A stretch of DNA of 64,000 nt from Lithospermum erythrorhizon (GCA_019722365.1 JADFUC010002358.1:744001-808000); one strand, 5' to 3'. Counted from the first letter of the stretch, positions 1 to 13,125 are shown. Notes: generated by a model from the letters alone, not told the origin. Made by a program: numbers and translations.

Positions 1-1000
1 GATATAAATTAGTTATTATTCATTATTATGATGAAACTGATATCGTCAGAGGGATCAAGTTGAAACCTATTGTAGCAAAATATAATGTATCCTAGCTACT
101 ACCCATCTCTTATCTGGGAAGAGTTAATGTTACTTTTGAACTTGCACAATAAAAGCCAAGGAGCCCCATTCTCCAAGACTCCAATGAAAGGACTATGAAG
201 AACATGTATGTTTACAGTTTACATGTGGCACATGGATTGTTTTTCTTCAATTTGATGCAACCTTGTAATGAGAAGAAAATCCATTAACAGAAAAACAACA
301 AAGATTACAATATTTACATCAGTATATGACCTTGTCATATACATCTGTAACTATGCTTTCGGCTCATCATCAGTAGTACTAATCTAATATAATGTCGTAC
401 TACTTAATTTTACTATTTTATTTTTTGCCTCTTCATTTCTTAACGAGTTAATGTTAATTAGTTGAATCATGATAAATACAATATATTTTCTGCTATAATT
501 TCTATCCCAAAATAGATCTGCCATTGTATTCAGTTAATGGGTGTACTAATACCCGCGGCCGCACCCCACAACATCATGCCTATTTCAACGTGAATTGTGT
601 TTATTCTCTTTTTACATTATTAATTACTATATTATCTTTATTATAATATTTTTATATTGGTATAAAATATGTTTCTACAAATTTACCGATTTGGTCCCAA
701 ATAGCGGGTCGAGTAATGGCTTTTTACCCTTAAATCAAGAAAAAGCTTACAAAACGATTCCTAAATTACCACAAAATGTGTACCTAATTTCCGCAAAAAA
801 AAATCTATAATAATTCAAACATGGAGTTTTTTTTTAAAGAGATTTTATTAATATTGAAATCCAGAATACAACTATTTACATAAGTATAGCCATATTAAAG
901 CCCCAATCAATGCATATACCCCAATTGCTCCTGCTCCTATTTCTAACTACATGTTTCTAGCTCCCAACTCTACTACGAATGTCAATAACACATTTGGCAA
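1..1000. other. A+T-rich spacer, no gene recognised
   Basis: Only short open frames of low-complexity composition occur here, with no splice-linked coding sequence and no known motif. An AATAAA-like signal near 148-153 could belong to a gene ending left of the window, but nothing supports that directly. An isolated G+C-rich NotI-type octamer lies near 555. Confidence 0.5.
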
Positions 1001-2555
1001 ACATGAAGTTATCTTCTCTCTTATAGTATGTGTAAAAGTTTACTACTTTTATATGTATATTAATTACCATTTGTTCATTATCAATATTTTGGTCCAATTA
1101 TATAAAAAGTACTCAACATCTTTACTTCAATGTATAAAAGTTGCTCGATATAATAATCGCTTTTAATTTTTTTTATTATTATAACAATAATTAAATTCCA
1201 TTTTCATGCAATAAATTAGTTCATACTCCATACTAAATTTTTCAGACAGAATTATTAAATTATAAATTAAAAATTATTTTCAAATCCAAAAAATTACTAT
1301 TAAAGAATATATATCTAAATTATTATGTCATATTTTATATTACATTACAACAATTGAAATTAAAAAAATGTCAGGTTTCATATTTAATACTCCCTCCATC
1401 CCCAATAGATTGTCAAGGTTTAAATTTAGATTTTTCACATATTAAATGTTACATTCAAATATTTTTATTTATGTTGTATAATATTTGGTAAAAATTATCA
1501 AATAATAATATTTTCAATGTACTTTAATATTGATATTAAATTTTATCAAAATCATGTTTATCAATAAAGGGGTAAAATTTTGTCAATTTGGAGCACTTAA
1601 ATCAAGCATGACAATCATTTAGTATGGAGGGAGTAATAAATTTGAATATTTTATTTCAAAAATTAAATTTTTTTTAAATAATATATATATAATATGTTAG
1701 TTTTTATGCTAAATAAAAATATCTTTATCTATAAACTATAGATGCAATAATTAATTAGAGTTGAATTTAATATATGAAAGAAAATTCAAAAAAAATCAAT
1801 TTTCACTATTTAACATGATTAGTAATTAGTCAATCAAATAAGAGTATATTGTCACAATAATACTTATATTTTTTTCGCCTATATGAAATATAATTCATCA
1901 ATATTATTTATCTAAGAAATACATGAATGAATATATATATTATAGGTATATAATCCACTTTATTAATTTAACATTCGATGTACAACCTGCACTTTATCTT
2001 CTATTCGAATCTCAAAGTGATCTTTTATATTAAAGTTGTTATTTCTATGTCAAAATTTTTAAAAGTTTTCATCTCTTTAATATTCACATATATATTATCA
2101 AGTTTAAATTTTATTAAAAAATTATCAGCACAAGATATAGCTTTTAAAAGAGGTATGTCATCTTATTCCACATTAATTTTGTCATAATTCATTTTGGAGT
2201 ATTTCACATTCGAATAAGGACATTTACGCTTTTAAAAGAAGCTATGTCATTCTTTTGTATTGTTTTGTTTCATTAAAATTGAGAATTTCATAAAAACGCC
2301 TCGATATTATTCAATTTTGTGCAAATATTATTGAGTCAATCATCAATTAAAATATGTTAAAATAAATACATAAAATATAATTAAATAGTAGAACTATGCA
2401 TGATTTAAACTACAAATCAATTGAGAAGTGTTGTGTTCTAACAATAAATAAAATAACATAAGGTGCATTTTATTAAGTTAAAAGCTCGATATTTTCAACA
2501 ATAAATAAAATTATATAATGTGCATTATTTTATTAATCATAAAAACGAAGAAAGA
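1000..2555 (+). repeat. Long dispersed repeat, copy A (inverted homologue at 44.8-49.4 kb)
   Basis: Read in reverse complement, this segment matches 48.1-49.35 kb and then 44.84-45.24 kb in the same order. The match includes a Stowaway-like MITE and its flanks on both sides. The copy here is uninterrupted, while the distal copy carries extra insertions. No protein domain is visible. It may be a non-autonomous element or a piece of a segmental duplication. The homology was judged by eye from long shared A+T-rich strings, so the exact ends are approximate. Confidence 0.6.
1390..1633. mobile_element. Stowaway-like MITE, family A, intact copy
   Basis: The element is 244 bp long and flanked by TA on both sides (1388-1389 and 1634-1635), the target duplication typical of Tc1/mariner. 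Its left end starts CTCCCTCCATCCCC and its right end finishes TATGGAGGGAG, forming terminal inverted repeats. Just inside the ends the repeat continues (GATTGTC against GACAATC). The interior is A+T-rich and non-coding, as expected for a non-autonomous element. Related, more decayed copies lie at about 6258-6498 and 48775-49011 in the opposite orientation. Confidence 0.85.
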
Positions 2556-3860
2556 AGATTAGAACAAAACTTTTTAAATCTATTATTAAAATTATATTAT
2601 TAAAAATTATAAGAAATCATATAATTCATGAAATAAAATAAATTATAATATAAACTAAAAGTATAATTTATAAATTGACGAAATAATTAATTACTATTTA
2701 TAATCTCAGCCTTTAAATATTCGAATCATAAATACTTTACGCCATAACGCACGCACATTTTACTAGTATTATAAAATCTACCAAATAATAATAAGTGTTT
2801 CAATAATAATAAGGGTTTGGAATGAAATATAAAGTGTAATTTACTATGTATTCTTTTAAAAGTTTATCATATCGATCATCTCCTATGATATTAAAATGAA
2901 TAATAATCCCTGTTCAGAAAGACTTGCACTTTATGACGATCAACGAGGTATAATTCTTGTATGCACTTAGATTACAGAATTGTACTTTACCCTGTTTGGA
3001 GCATGATTCACTTACCATTATTACAAAGTTAATTTGAGTTATTATAAAGTCTTTAAAGACTACATACAAACTAATCAAAATAAATAATGAAGTTTATTAA
3101 ACATAGGGAAACGAAACAAAATAAGGATATAACCAAAGATCAAAAGATACATGCAGATGTCGATTGTGCTTTAGCTAGGTACACTCTAGTCAAAGTTGAT
3201 GTCCTCTTTCACTGCTCTCTTGTTAGATCATTCAAAGAAAACAAAACAAAATCCATCGCTTTTTGTATTTTTGGCCTGGAAAAGTAGGTTGTAGCAGAAT
3301 TAGTAAAGTTGGAGGGCAAGTGGGTAATTAGAAAGGGATAATTTGACCTTGAAATTAAAAATCTGATGTGGAATGGTGAAGACAACATGTAATGTGTCTG
3401 CTAATTGTCTCATAAAAGTATCCCAAATAATGATAATAAAAGTGGACAACTACAGGAGTTTGATCAAAGCCTGATAGGCTGATACCTCTCTGTCTTTCTT
3501 ACATGTTCAATGTTTGACTGTGTTTTTGAGGTATTCACATCACATGCTTCTTTTCACTTAACTCTATTTAACCACACAGATTCACACACACATGTATGCA
3601 CGTGTGCTTATTGTGCCATTTTTTAGCTCCCACAGATTTGCACACATGTATGCACGTGTACACGGAAATCAATCTTAAATGCTTTCCTTCATCATAATTT
3701 AATTGTGTCACTTACTTGTGCTTTCTTAAAATGTTAATATCAACCAAGATTTTGTATATATGCAGTTCGAATTACATTAGTATTATCAGGCTATTAGTTT
3801 GACTGGATTCCCGTTGAATAATAACTATGAATTTCTTTAGTTAATGTGATATGCACATTA
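2556..3860. other. Spacer without recognisable gene
   Basis: A+T-rich unique-looking sequence. A near-duplicate motif (ACACATGTATGCACGTGT) occurs twice, near 3588 and 3643. No exon-like coding stretch or known repeat terminus was seen. Confidence 0.4.
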
Positions 3861-5880
3861 AATAAGCTTCATACTAATGAATCTATTTGATTCATTTCCA
3901 GCACTCCAATCCGCACAGCGCCAACTCCATCTACATACACACGTCTTGGGCATTTATTTACAATTTATATCTAGACATCAAGGCTCTCAAGCATTTCTTA
4001 TAAATACCCACGCCAAACCATTATTTGACGAATATAAATCAATCGTTGTAATCGCTCAATAGCTCACTCAAAACATCCGAACTAATCCTAAGATCGGAGC
4101 TTACGACCGACTCGATCGTGGGTCTAGGTGTTACCGAATCCCGCTGCTTCATCAAGGAGACAACATGAAACAAGGAGCAACTTCACACCCCGGAAGTATC
4201 AATCTCGAGCAAGAAGCCAGCGGCATTGCAACAACCACCTCGGGGGCCTCTACCTCAAGATATCCCGAGGCCCAAACTAAAGGATCCGGTCCGCATCAAG
4301 CGAGGTGAGCCATCACTTCGCAAAGGACTCATGACACCAACCTGCAGCAAGTTGGGCGAATTTTAAGGATCGTGGCTCGAGGCATTCTCTCTCTCTCTGG
4401 GCAGACCTCGAAAAGGATTACCACATCAATTGGGCGCTCGCTCTGGGAATCTAATTAACAAAGGTTCACGATAATTTAATTCCACGGGTCGGTTCAAAGC
4501 AACATGTAATCCATCGCAAACATGCCATAGCACAAATCAAGGTCGTATGTGTAAGAGATTAGTCGGCGGGATTACAATCCACTACAGAACCAACGACAAC
4601 AACGAAGGAGATATAGATCACCCAGTCCTTTTCGTAACCAACATGAAGAGTTTTGTGATTATAATCAAGAAGACTATTCTTCTACACCTAACACCCCTAA
4701 TCACTTCCAAGAAGAAGCTCAAAGCCTACTTAAAATCACTCAATAACCGTGGTCACAGAACAACCCTCAAGAGGATACCGTCCAATCTTGCACAAACGTG
4801 GGTTACTCAATCTGTTAAGTAATCAACCAAGTGAATTTGAAATCACTTTCATCCATAGAACTTTAATCAAAGCCTGTGCACTAGCCAACTTCGTGACGGA
4901 ATACACCGCTAAAATCATGAAGATACGTAGTCTTTACACCGATGCCTCTCGAAATGACCCCACGGATTATCAGATGCTGACGCCAGACCCGAAGGAGCAG
5001 CCAGAATCTTAACTGCGGCCCGAGGAATCCTCGCTTTGAATATGCTCGAGATTCCGTCACCACCAATAATGAAGAAAATACGGTTTCTTACGCGATGGGG
5101 GTTACTATTAGCCCAAAGCCTCGAATAAGCAGATCAGGCAAGAGGAGATTCCAAGTTATCTCGAGCGCATCGAGGTAATTGTGGGTAAAATGAAAGTTCC
5201 CAAGGAAATACCATGCAAGGCTATAACAATAGTCTCAAGATTCGATTATGTCATCTCCTCTCGAGTACCCTCAAGTTGAAAATGAGCAAACCGACCATCT
5301 CTCCAAAGTTGGCCACTACTTATTACGAGGATATTCTCATGAGTTCACATAGGGAACATCGTAAAAACCAATCCATGAAGTTAAACAAGAATGTTCCTCG
5401 TGAGAAGAGGGGGAAGATCAAGCGCATTCAGATAACTCCACCCTTTACCACCGCTGAGCTGCTCCGAGGACAAGGTCGAAGCGAGAAAGTTGCAAAATGT
5501 AAGTTACAAGTTTCCAGATAAGCCTCAAGGGGAATTATACAAGGCATCCTGGGCCTGGGAGCCATTAATGCTTTATATCCCCCAAAAACAAAGTACAGCA
5601 AACTCTGTTTGAAGACCATGAGGAAGATTGTGGACATCACATCGGGGGAAAATCTTTAGCCCTAAAAATTACCCGAGCAGGATAGTTTTGGCCCACTATG
5701 ATGAACGACTCATTGGAATACGTAAAAAGGTACGACTCTTGCCAAAAAATGAAGGCCCTGTGCAATATGGAAACGACTGCATTTCGCTCTATACCATTTG
5801 CCATTTTGTGGGTATCGACCAAGGGATGGGCCAGGAAACCCGCCACCAAATGATGGAAAATTATGCATATTTCGAATAAA
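3860..5880 (+). mobile_element. Decayed retroelement-like stretch, unclassified
   Basis: Base composition shifts here to a clearly more G+C-rich sequence with many CTCGAG/CCTCGAGG-type words, unlike the flanking A+T-rich DNA. Open frames on the + strand run for roughly 60 to 100 codons each and are broken by stops and frameshifts (for example 4547-4822, 5213-5521, 5628-5879). Text near 4435 (ATTGGGCGCTCGCTCTGGGA) resembles a primer-binding-site region after an LTR. No protease, reverse transcriptase or integrase motif could be identified. It is most simply the leader and gag-side remnant of a Ty3/gypsy-type element, but that is inference. Confidence 0.35.
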
Positions 5881-6257
5881 ACTTTAAACAAATAGCATAC
5901 CAGGATCAATTTAATTGTCATAAAATCATATCTAAATAATATATAACAATATATTAATACGAGAGTACTTATGTACACAAAATCGAAATGCTCTAGTCGA
6001 ATCCATACCGTGAAAAATAATCATATACTGACCTTTGCTGTAACACTCAATAATCGGATGACAAAACCAAAGTGAAACTGCTCGTTTCAAACTTGATTTT
6101 ACACGGCCAAAATGAAATGAGATGCGTAAATACATTTTGTAATTATTAGGCTATGACTAAACTAATAATAACCTAATCATTCCTTTAAATAGAATATTAT
6201 TATTTAACTTAAAAGCCTCAACCGAATAAGCACGAGCCGCTCGCTTAATTAAACTAA

Positions 6258-6498
6258 CTCACAAATAAATGTCATACTTGATTTAAGTGCTCAAAATTAA
6301 AAAACTTTTACCAATTCATCGATAAACCTAATTTTTATTTGAATAAAATTTAATGTCAATATTAAAGTACATTGAAAATATTATTATTTGATAATTTTCA
6401 CCAAATATGATACAACAAAAATAAAAATATTTGAATTTAACATTTAATTTGTCAAACATCCAAATTTAAACTTCACAATATATTCGGGATGGCAGGAG
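6258..6498. mobile_element. Stowaway-like MITE, family A, degenerate inverted copy
   Basis: The reverse complement matches the interior of the intact element at 1390-1633, including the ATTTGATAATTTTCACCAAA and ACAACAAAAATAAAAATATT blocks. The right terminus reads GGGATGGCAGGAG followed by TA. The left terminus has lost its CTCCCTCC run. Homology to copy A continues past the right MITE end to about 6660, so the MITE moved or was copied together with surrounding sequence. Confidence 0.7.
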
Positions 6499-6659
6499 TA
6501 TTAGATATGTATCTTGACATTTTTTTAATTTCAGTTGTTGAATTATATAGTTAGATGTAATACAAAATATCAAATAATAATTTACATATATTTTTTAATA
6601 GTAATTGATTTAAAAAATTATTTTTAATTCATACTGAATAATTACTCAAGTACAAAAAA

Positions 6660-8290
6660 AAATTTGGTATGAGTAGACAATTGAGACTTATTTGAAACAA
6701 CAATAACGATAAGACAGAATTAATATATGCATAATCGGTTTGTTCTCAAGCAACAATCATTGCTTGACCATGCTCGAAGTTTTGACTCAGAATTTATACG
6801 AATTACGATACTATTGTCCTCACAAGTAACAATGTACTCTCTGACGTTATTAAGATAATTTTATATTATATTTTAAAGATTTCACGCTAAGATGTAATTA
6901 TATTTTTGTTTATTTTTAGAGAGAAGAAATTAGTATTTTTATAATATATATTAATTTTATTATTAGTGTTTTTTCATGTAAGCATGAAGGATAATTCACA
7001 CTTTCATAGTATGGGGATAATACTCATAATAGCCAATAAAAACTGGATCAATTAAAGAAAAAGAAAAAAAATTCAGAGGTTGATATGATGAGAACGAAGT
7101 CCCAAAACCATCACACATGTATTAGCAGAGCAGGGACATGTGACCTAGCAAATAGCTATATGCCTATATCCATCGTGTTCATGTTGCTGTAATTATTTCG
7201 ATGATTTAGTATCCGATAAAACATCAGACACACACAAGCATTTTTTTGGAACTAGTGCAAACATGCACGTTGATCACGAAAAACAACTTGAACAATGAAC
7301 CCCACGAGAGATCGTTGCTACTTGCAGTAAATAATTTCAGCATAATAAATACTGCATAACAATATTATTAGAGATAATTATATAATGAGTCAAATGGGAA
7401 GTAGTGTTTCTAGTTGCGGGAAGATAATTGACATTTAAGAACATGGCTCTTAGTCTTTTATGAGTTTATTCAACAAATGAAGTTCGAGAATTAAGTGACC
7501 AACTCGGTTTGCCAGCATCGTTATTTATCCGTTGATTGATTTGAGGGATTTTTTTTACCAACCACTAAAAAATGTTAGCCTAATAGAGAGAAACTTATTA
7601 CTATAAACACGAGTACATGTACATAATAATAGACTATTTTTTCTAGAAATGCTAACGCTATCTATGATTACTTCAAGATTAATCAAATTGAGTCATATCG
7701 TACAGAAATAATTAACAAAGGAAGTAAGAATGGTTAAAGGAGGGCACTCTGCTTTGGCTTCATCTTCTAAGTGCTAAGCAGTCAAAGGAATAAAAAGATG
7801 CAGCATGTGTTCTTTCTCTTGGATCACACAATATTCATAAGCAAATAAAGATATAGAAATAATCAACATAATTAGGTACTTTCTTGAAATCAATTCTATC
7901 AGAAATAGGTTACAAATGAACATTGGATGCTTCTTGTTCGATCTGCTTCTTCACTATCTTACATAGCAATCAATGGTATTGCATAAATTAGGTTCTTTAC
8001 TTCCATTTTGAAGCATTAAAGGTTCCTGCATCTCATACAGCTCATGAACGGGTCCATATATATAGTCGCATATATACTCGCATTTGTTGTTGCTTCACTG
8101 TATATGGTCCCATCTCCATCGTTGTTCTCTGTCATATGCTTTAAATTCAGAAAAAGAAATGTCCCAATTGTTTATTTACTACAATTTCTTTTTCCTAAAT
8201 TTAATGAACCAATCTTCTATTAAGAGCTCCAAATTTAGGCTACTAGGTTAGAGGTCATTCACTCATTCACGGTACGGTTTACCTAGGATT
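6660..8290. other. Spacer, no gene recognised
   Basis: A+T-rich intergenic sequence with no sustained open frame, RNA gene or clear repeat terminus that I could recognise. Confidence 0.4.
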
Positions 8291-8581
8291 TTGAATCATA
8301 TTGCTGGTGAAACACACCTGGCTTCTCATTTTGCGCGCCTCGCCGCTTGGCCCCTCACCTACCTGCAGTGGCAGAACCGACGCCGCCTCAAGACGTGCCA
8401 CAAATGTCGCCTTAACATGATGCACCACTCACACTCTGTGAACGAATTTCAACAAAATGCAAGAGCATCGCCGGTGTTCAACCCAGAGTCGACAAAGGGA
8501 AAAGACACTTCATTGGCAGTCTACGTCTGCCGTGAGCGCTTCGTGGACATTAATCGTTTCAATTATATCGTAAGTATTTGA
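8291..8581 (+). other. Unrecognised G+C-richer open frame (96 codons)
   Basis: An uninterrupted frame starting at a non-ATG codon reads as a basic, His- and Cys-containing peptide, with WQNRRRLKTCHKCRLNMMHH near residues 27-46. Its G+C content is clearly higher than the flanking DNA, so it could be a captured exon or gene fragment. No family was recognised, no splice partners were found, and it ends directly against a MITE. It may be a relic carried by a transposon or simply chance. Confidence 0.2.
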
Positions 8582-8583
8582 TA

Positions 8584-8834
8584 CTAAGACCGCTTTTTTA
8601 TTGTCGCTTTTAATCATTTACACATAGATTAAAAGAAAATAAAAATAATCAAAAATCAGATCGAAAACGTAGAATCACAATCAAGTAAATAATATCATCG
8701 CATTTATTGTTTATTTCAAGAGAAAAATTACCAAAAAGTACATTAAATGTAAAATGCTACTTATTAACCTAAACGACAAATATAAAAACAAATTTTTCTT
8801 TTGCTAAAACCAAGAACTATAAAAACGGAGTGAG
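8584..8834. mobile_element. Stowaway-like MITE, family B, copy 1
   Basis: About 251 bp flanked by TA (8582-8583 and 8835-8836). The left end contains TTATTGTCGCTTTTAATC and the right end finishes ACGGAGTGAG. The internal order (ATCATCG..TTATT, AAAAAGTACATTAAATGTA, ATAAAAACAAATTTTTCTTT) is shared with copies 2 and 3. Confidence 0.7.
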
Positions 8835-8867
8835 TATTATCGATCAATACCTAATACTAGTTATATA

Positions 8868-9098
8868 CTCCCTCCGTTTACTGTCGCTTTAACACTTCGC
8901 ATGACAAGAAAAGAAGAATAAAAAGATACTTAAATCGTAACGACAATCAATTTAAACAATATCATTTGTCATTGCTTATTTCACAGTAAAAAAATACTAA
9001 AAACATAACAAAACGTAAGTCGATATTTATTATGCTAAAATGACAATTATAAAAAATAAAAAAATCAAGCAAAACGATAACTATAAAAATTCAAAGAG
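8868..9098. mobile_element. Stowaway-like MITE, family B, copy 2
   Basis: A second family member in the same orientation, starting only 34 bp after copy 1 ends. It is flanked by TA (8866-8867 and 9099-9100), begins CTCCCTCCGTTTACTGTCGC and ends TTCAAAGAG. It shares the TAACGACAATCAAT..AACAATATCAT block with the copy near 48.4 kb. Confidence 0.75.
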
Positions 9099-9099
9099 T

Positions 9100-10790
9100 A
9101 ATGTATATAAAAGTAATTTATAATTAAAATCAGATCCTCGAAATCACCTAATTCAAATGTAAATATTTAATAAATATTGGGGCCGGATCTCTTTTGATGC
9201 ATGGTATGTAGCTTATTTATTTTGGTAACGATGATGACATCTGATATTAACATTTTGACTAAAGACCGTAATATATAATAGTCCAAGTAGTATTGACTAG
9301 TATAGTATACTACCTATTATAGATTTATAGTTAAATATACAAATGTCCAATATCCTAAAAGTAACCCATTTTAAAGGACTTTTGGCGTTATAATATTTAT
9401 CATGTGTTTTAATTTAATTATTTATAAAAGTTCACAACGATGAAAGGAACTGCCCTATATAATAACATGTTTGCAAAGTATGTAACTATAAGCTCATCTC
9501 AAATAAAAGCTATAGAAATTTTTGGAAAAAAAAAACATTTCAATGAAAGTGAGAGATAAGTAGGTAACTATAATTAGAATAATTTTAATTATTATTAGGA
9601 ATAATCCATTCAAAACAAAATTGTTTAATTTGTAACCATTTACCCTAAGCAATTGGATGGTAACCATATTGATTGAATGGAGTGGGTGAATAAAGAATAA
9701 AGATGGGAAGGTGATGGTAGGAACAACGAAAATTGTCACCCATCCAGGAAGGAAACTGAGGGAACCTCTTTGGAATGGTCCACAAATAATACATCAATTA
9801 AATTCGTCGTCGTTTAGTGTAAGTACTCCGTACAGATCTAGGTTGTACTAGGCCACCAGCAGGTCGAGAGGTTAGCCCACTCCCAAGTGACTCGACCGAT
9901 GGACCTCAATAAATACAAATTTTCTACTTCTATAGTTCTATACTATAAATACTCCTAGCCATTGTCGTCTAGCGCACCTACCCAGTGTCCTAAGTAATAA
10001 TGTTTGATTAAGGCTGTTTATAAGGGTAATTAGGCTTTTTCCCGAGTATGAATTCTGACAAATAAGCTACATATTAGACTTCCACTCAAAAACTCGTCAC
10101 AATGTTTCAATCAGACTCTAAACCCTTAATTTTATACTCGATTGATTTTGAGACATAAGCCCGACCAAACTCGAAAAATACTATACATAATTATTAAATA
10201 ATAATGTCTATTAATAATATGTTTAAACACTCAATATATATTATGTATAAGTCTTAAATTAGCACTAGTAATATGATTTACAATATGTATCGACACATGA
10301 AAAATGAAATTTTATTCACGAAAAAGCTCAATTAGGTCGACATCAAGTGAAACCTGACAAGTGTTCGACTGGACTCGAGAATAGTTTGACTCGACTCCAC
10401 AAATATTGACACACGGTTCAACGGGACTTAATTCAAAATAAATCTCAAACAAAAAGATTCGACTCGATCAGATAATTATCAAATTGATTTCAAATCAAAC
10501 ACGGTTCGATTCGATTCGACTCATTCGGTTTATGTAATTAGACCGGATCTTCATTTATTGGTCCGGATCTGGAAAACATCCAACAACATGGGAAGTTGGA
10601 GTGGGCTTTACTGGCCCGTATCTCTTGTCAAACAAACTTGAGTTCTTTGCCATCAGCCCGTTACCAGATCCAAGGCCCAATACTAATTGACTAATAATGG
10701 GCCAATCAGACCAGCTCTGGACTTAGTAGACAGTGGGTTGAACGATGGATGTTTGGTTTAAACTTCAAAGTTAAATGATGTATTTGTATT
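9100..10790. other. Spacer, no gene recognised
   Basis: Intergenic sequence. The open frame at 9494-9739 (- strand) is hydrophobic low-complexity text without support. The stretch near 10330-10560 is rich in TCGACTCG/TTCGATTCG-like words, suggesting decayed repeat material, but no element class could be assigned. Confidence 0.35.
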
Positions 10791-11747
10791 AGGCTAAATT
10801 TCATAAACGCAAGACCTCGAACTACGTGAAAAACATTTCAAATAGACACGCCAACTTTAACCTTTCAAATAATCACTTAATCGATTGACACTTACTTAAA
10901 AAAATATTTTTAGTATTCGAACTCTACTAAACTTAAGGACAAAACAGAAAAATTATATATATCACACTATGTATCTTTTTTAAAATAACAAACATTTAAT
11001 TTGATAAATTTTTATTAATTAATTCAATTTAAAAAAATACATCATCTTCAACCTTACCCCCATCTCACCCCACCCACATCCACCAGTTTGCAGCTGGTGA
11101 GTCCTAGCAGCATCAGGCCTCGATGCATCAATGAGTATCGAGCAATTATAGTTGAAAACATTCATTATGTAATATATGACTAATTATGAGCCAAATTTAG
11201 CAAGTTTAGGTTTAATTCTGACTTTGTAGAGGGTGTACGTGGATGAAGGCTTTGATAGACGAGGAAAAAAGAAAATGCCCCCAAATCACCCCACTGTTGG
11301 TCGAACCACGAAAGGGACCCGCCAAGCCTTTGCCCCAGTCGATTTGGTTTCGTGATCCGCCCACCATCTATGAATAAGAATTGTGCTAGGGTAAAATACT
11401 CATCTGATGCTGCTGGAACTTACCATTGCAAACTGGTGGAGGTGGTGGGTGTGTGACTTGCAGTGTAGTTGGCCGAAGATGACAGATTTTTTTAATCAAT
11501 TAATTAAAATCGATTATTAAAATCGATCTAATTAAGTATTTATTATTTTAAAATAACCCACAAAATGTAATATATATATATAATTTTCCTATTTCACTTT
11601 TTAGATTTACCTATTAAATACAAATGTTGTCAAATTTTTTTCAAAAGCTTTATCAAAAATTGTCTCCAAGTACCTATTTAAAATCGTCAGTGCTTGTTAA
11701 TATTTAAAATATTTTCCATACTGGCGCCCTTATATGAAATTTAGCCT
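10791..11747. repeat. Long inverted repeat (foldback element), copy 1
   Basis: The outer ends are inverted copies of AGGCTAAATTTCATA (10791-10805) and TATGAAATTTAGCCT (11733-11747). The arms extend about 350 bp inward. The inner ends match closely: CCACCAGTTTGCAGCTGG near 11079 pairs with the complement of TTGCAAACTGGTGG near 11427, and GCAGCATCAG near 11108 pairs with CTGATGCTGC near 11404. A unique spacer of about 250 bp separates the arms. Several indels separate the arms, so the element is not brand new. A related, more decayed copy lies at 29387-30085. Confidence 0.7.
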
Positions 11748-12349
11748 TTGTATTTTTTGTATTATAAACTTTTTCTATCTATGAAAATTGTTTACTGTAA
11801 ATTTTTTTATTTCACATAACTTGTCCATTTAATCAAGTTGAAGTAGTAAATTTATAGATTTTTAATTTAGTAATATTGACGTTGCAACTTTAAAATTTAG
11901 AATTCTTCAAAATAGTTTTGAAGTTTTCGTTATTAGTAATGGATATAAGTCCAAATTGGAAGAACATAATTAATAGAAAAATGGAACAAAATTATGTTGC
12001 TTTCTTCTTGTTTGTGTTGTTCGTCTATCACTTTTGAAGCAATAATTATTTAAAGAAATAATTCATTTATCTAGCTTTCACTTTTTATGAAAAGAAGTAC
12101 ATATCATTACATGATTTACGCATCGAAGATCATGCCAGAATTGGAATGTTATATTAATTAATTAATCAATCCTCTAAATTAAATTGAGATTAATATTTAC
12201 TTATTTATTACTTCTACAATCTTTTCCTGATAGTATCTTTCTTTTCTTCCTAAATTTTAAATGTATATTAGTACTACTTTCAGAATTTAAGAAATAAACT
12301 TTTTTATCGACACCTACAAGAAAACATCAATGAAATTTCAAAAATATGG

Positions 12350-12690
12350 TATTAAAAAAGTATAATGTTATAGTTTCGATTACTTTTCTAGAAATTATAT
12401 ATTTATATTCAATAATATATTCAATCATCTAAACGTTTTGTTCTTGTATATGACTATATGAGTAATGAATAGTTACAGATTTTTAAAATAGTCATTTCAT
12501 TCCTATTTTTTACAATGATTAAAAAAAATATAATGTTATAGTTTCAATTACTTTTCTAGAAATTATATTTATATTCAATAATATATTCAATCATCTAAAT
12601 GTTTTGTTCTTTTATATGACTATAAGAGTAATGAGTAGTTACATATTTTTAAAATAGTGATTTCACTCCTATTTTTACATTGTTTAGCGC
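12350..12690 (+). repeat. Tandem duplication, unit about 168 bp
   Basis: Two adjacent copies begin at the word TATAATGTTATAGTTTC, at 12361 and at 12529. Each continues through CTTTTCTAGAAATTATAT and TTCAATCATCTAAA. The copies differ by scattered substitutions and small indels. Nothing coding is visible. Confidence 0.85.
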
Positions 12691-13125
12691 CATATTAAAA
12701 ATCTTACTGTAATTCGCCTTTAAGATAAAAAGATACTCACACCGAAATACGTTATCGAAAGATTCTTAAAATATCAGATAATTCTCATACATACCGAAAT
12801 ACGCTTACCAAGATCTTTAATCTATAAAGATACATAAATGCTAAATTTTATAATTCAATAACATACATCTAAGGAAAGATAATAATATATACTTTTACAA
12901 TTCCTACCATAAAAAATTTAAAAATAATTAAAACAAGTCTATAAAAATTTAAAAATTATAAAATAAATCTTTAAAAATCTTAATAGAATAATTTATTAAT
13001 ATTACCGTAACTATCTAACATTTTATAGTGCGACCCATAATTCGATGTTGGAGAAACACGTATCGTACGCGGTTACGCAGTTTTTCGAGCAAACCTTCAC
13101 TAGTAGTTTTACTCTTGTCTCCTAC

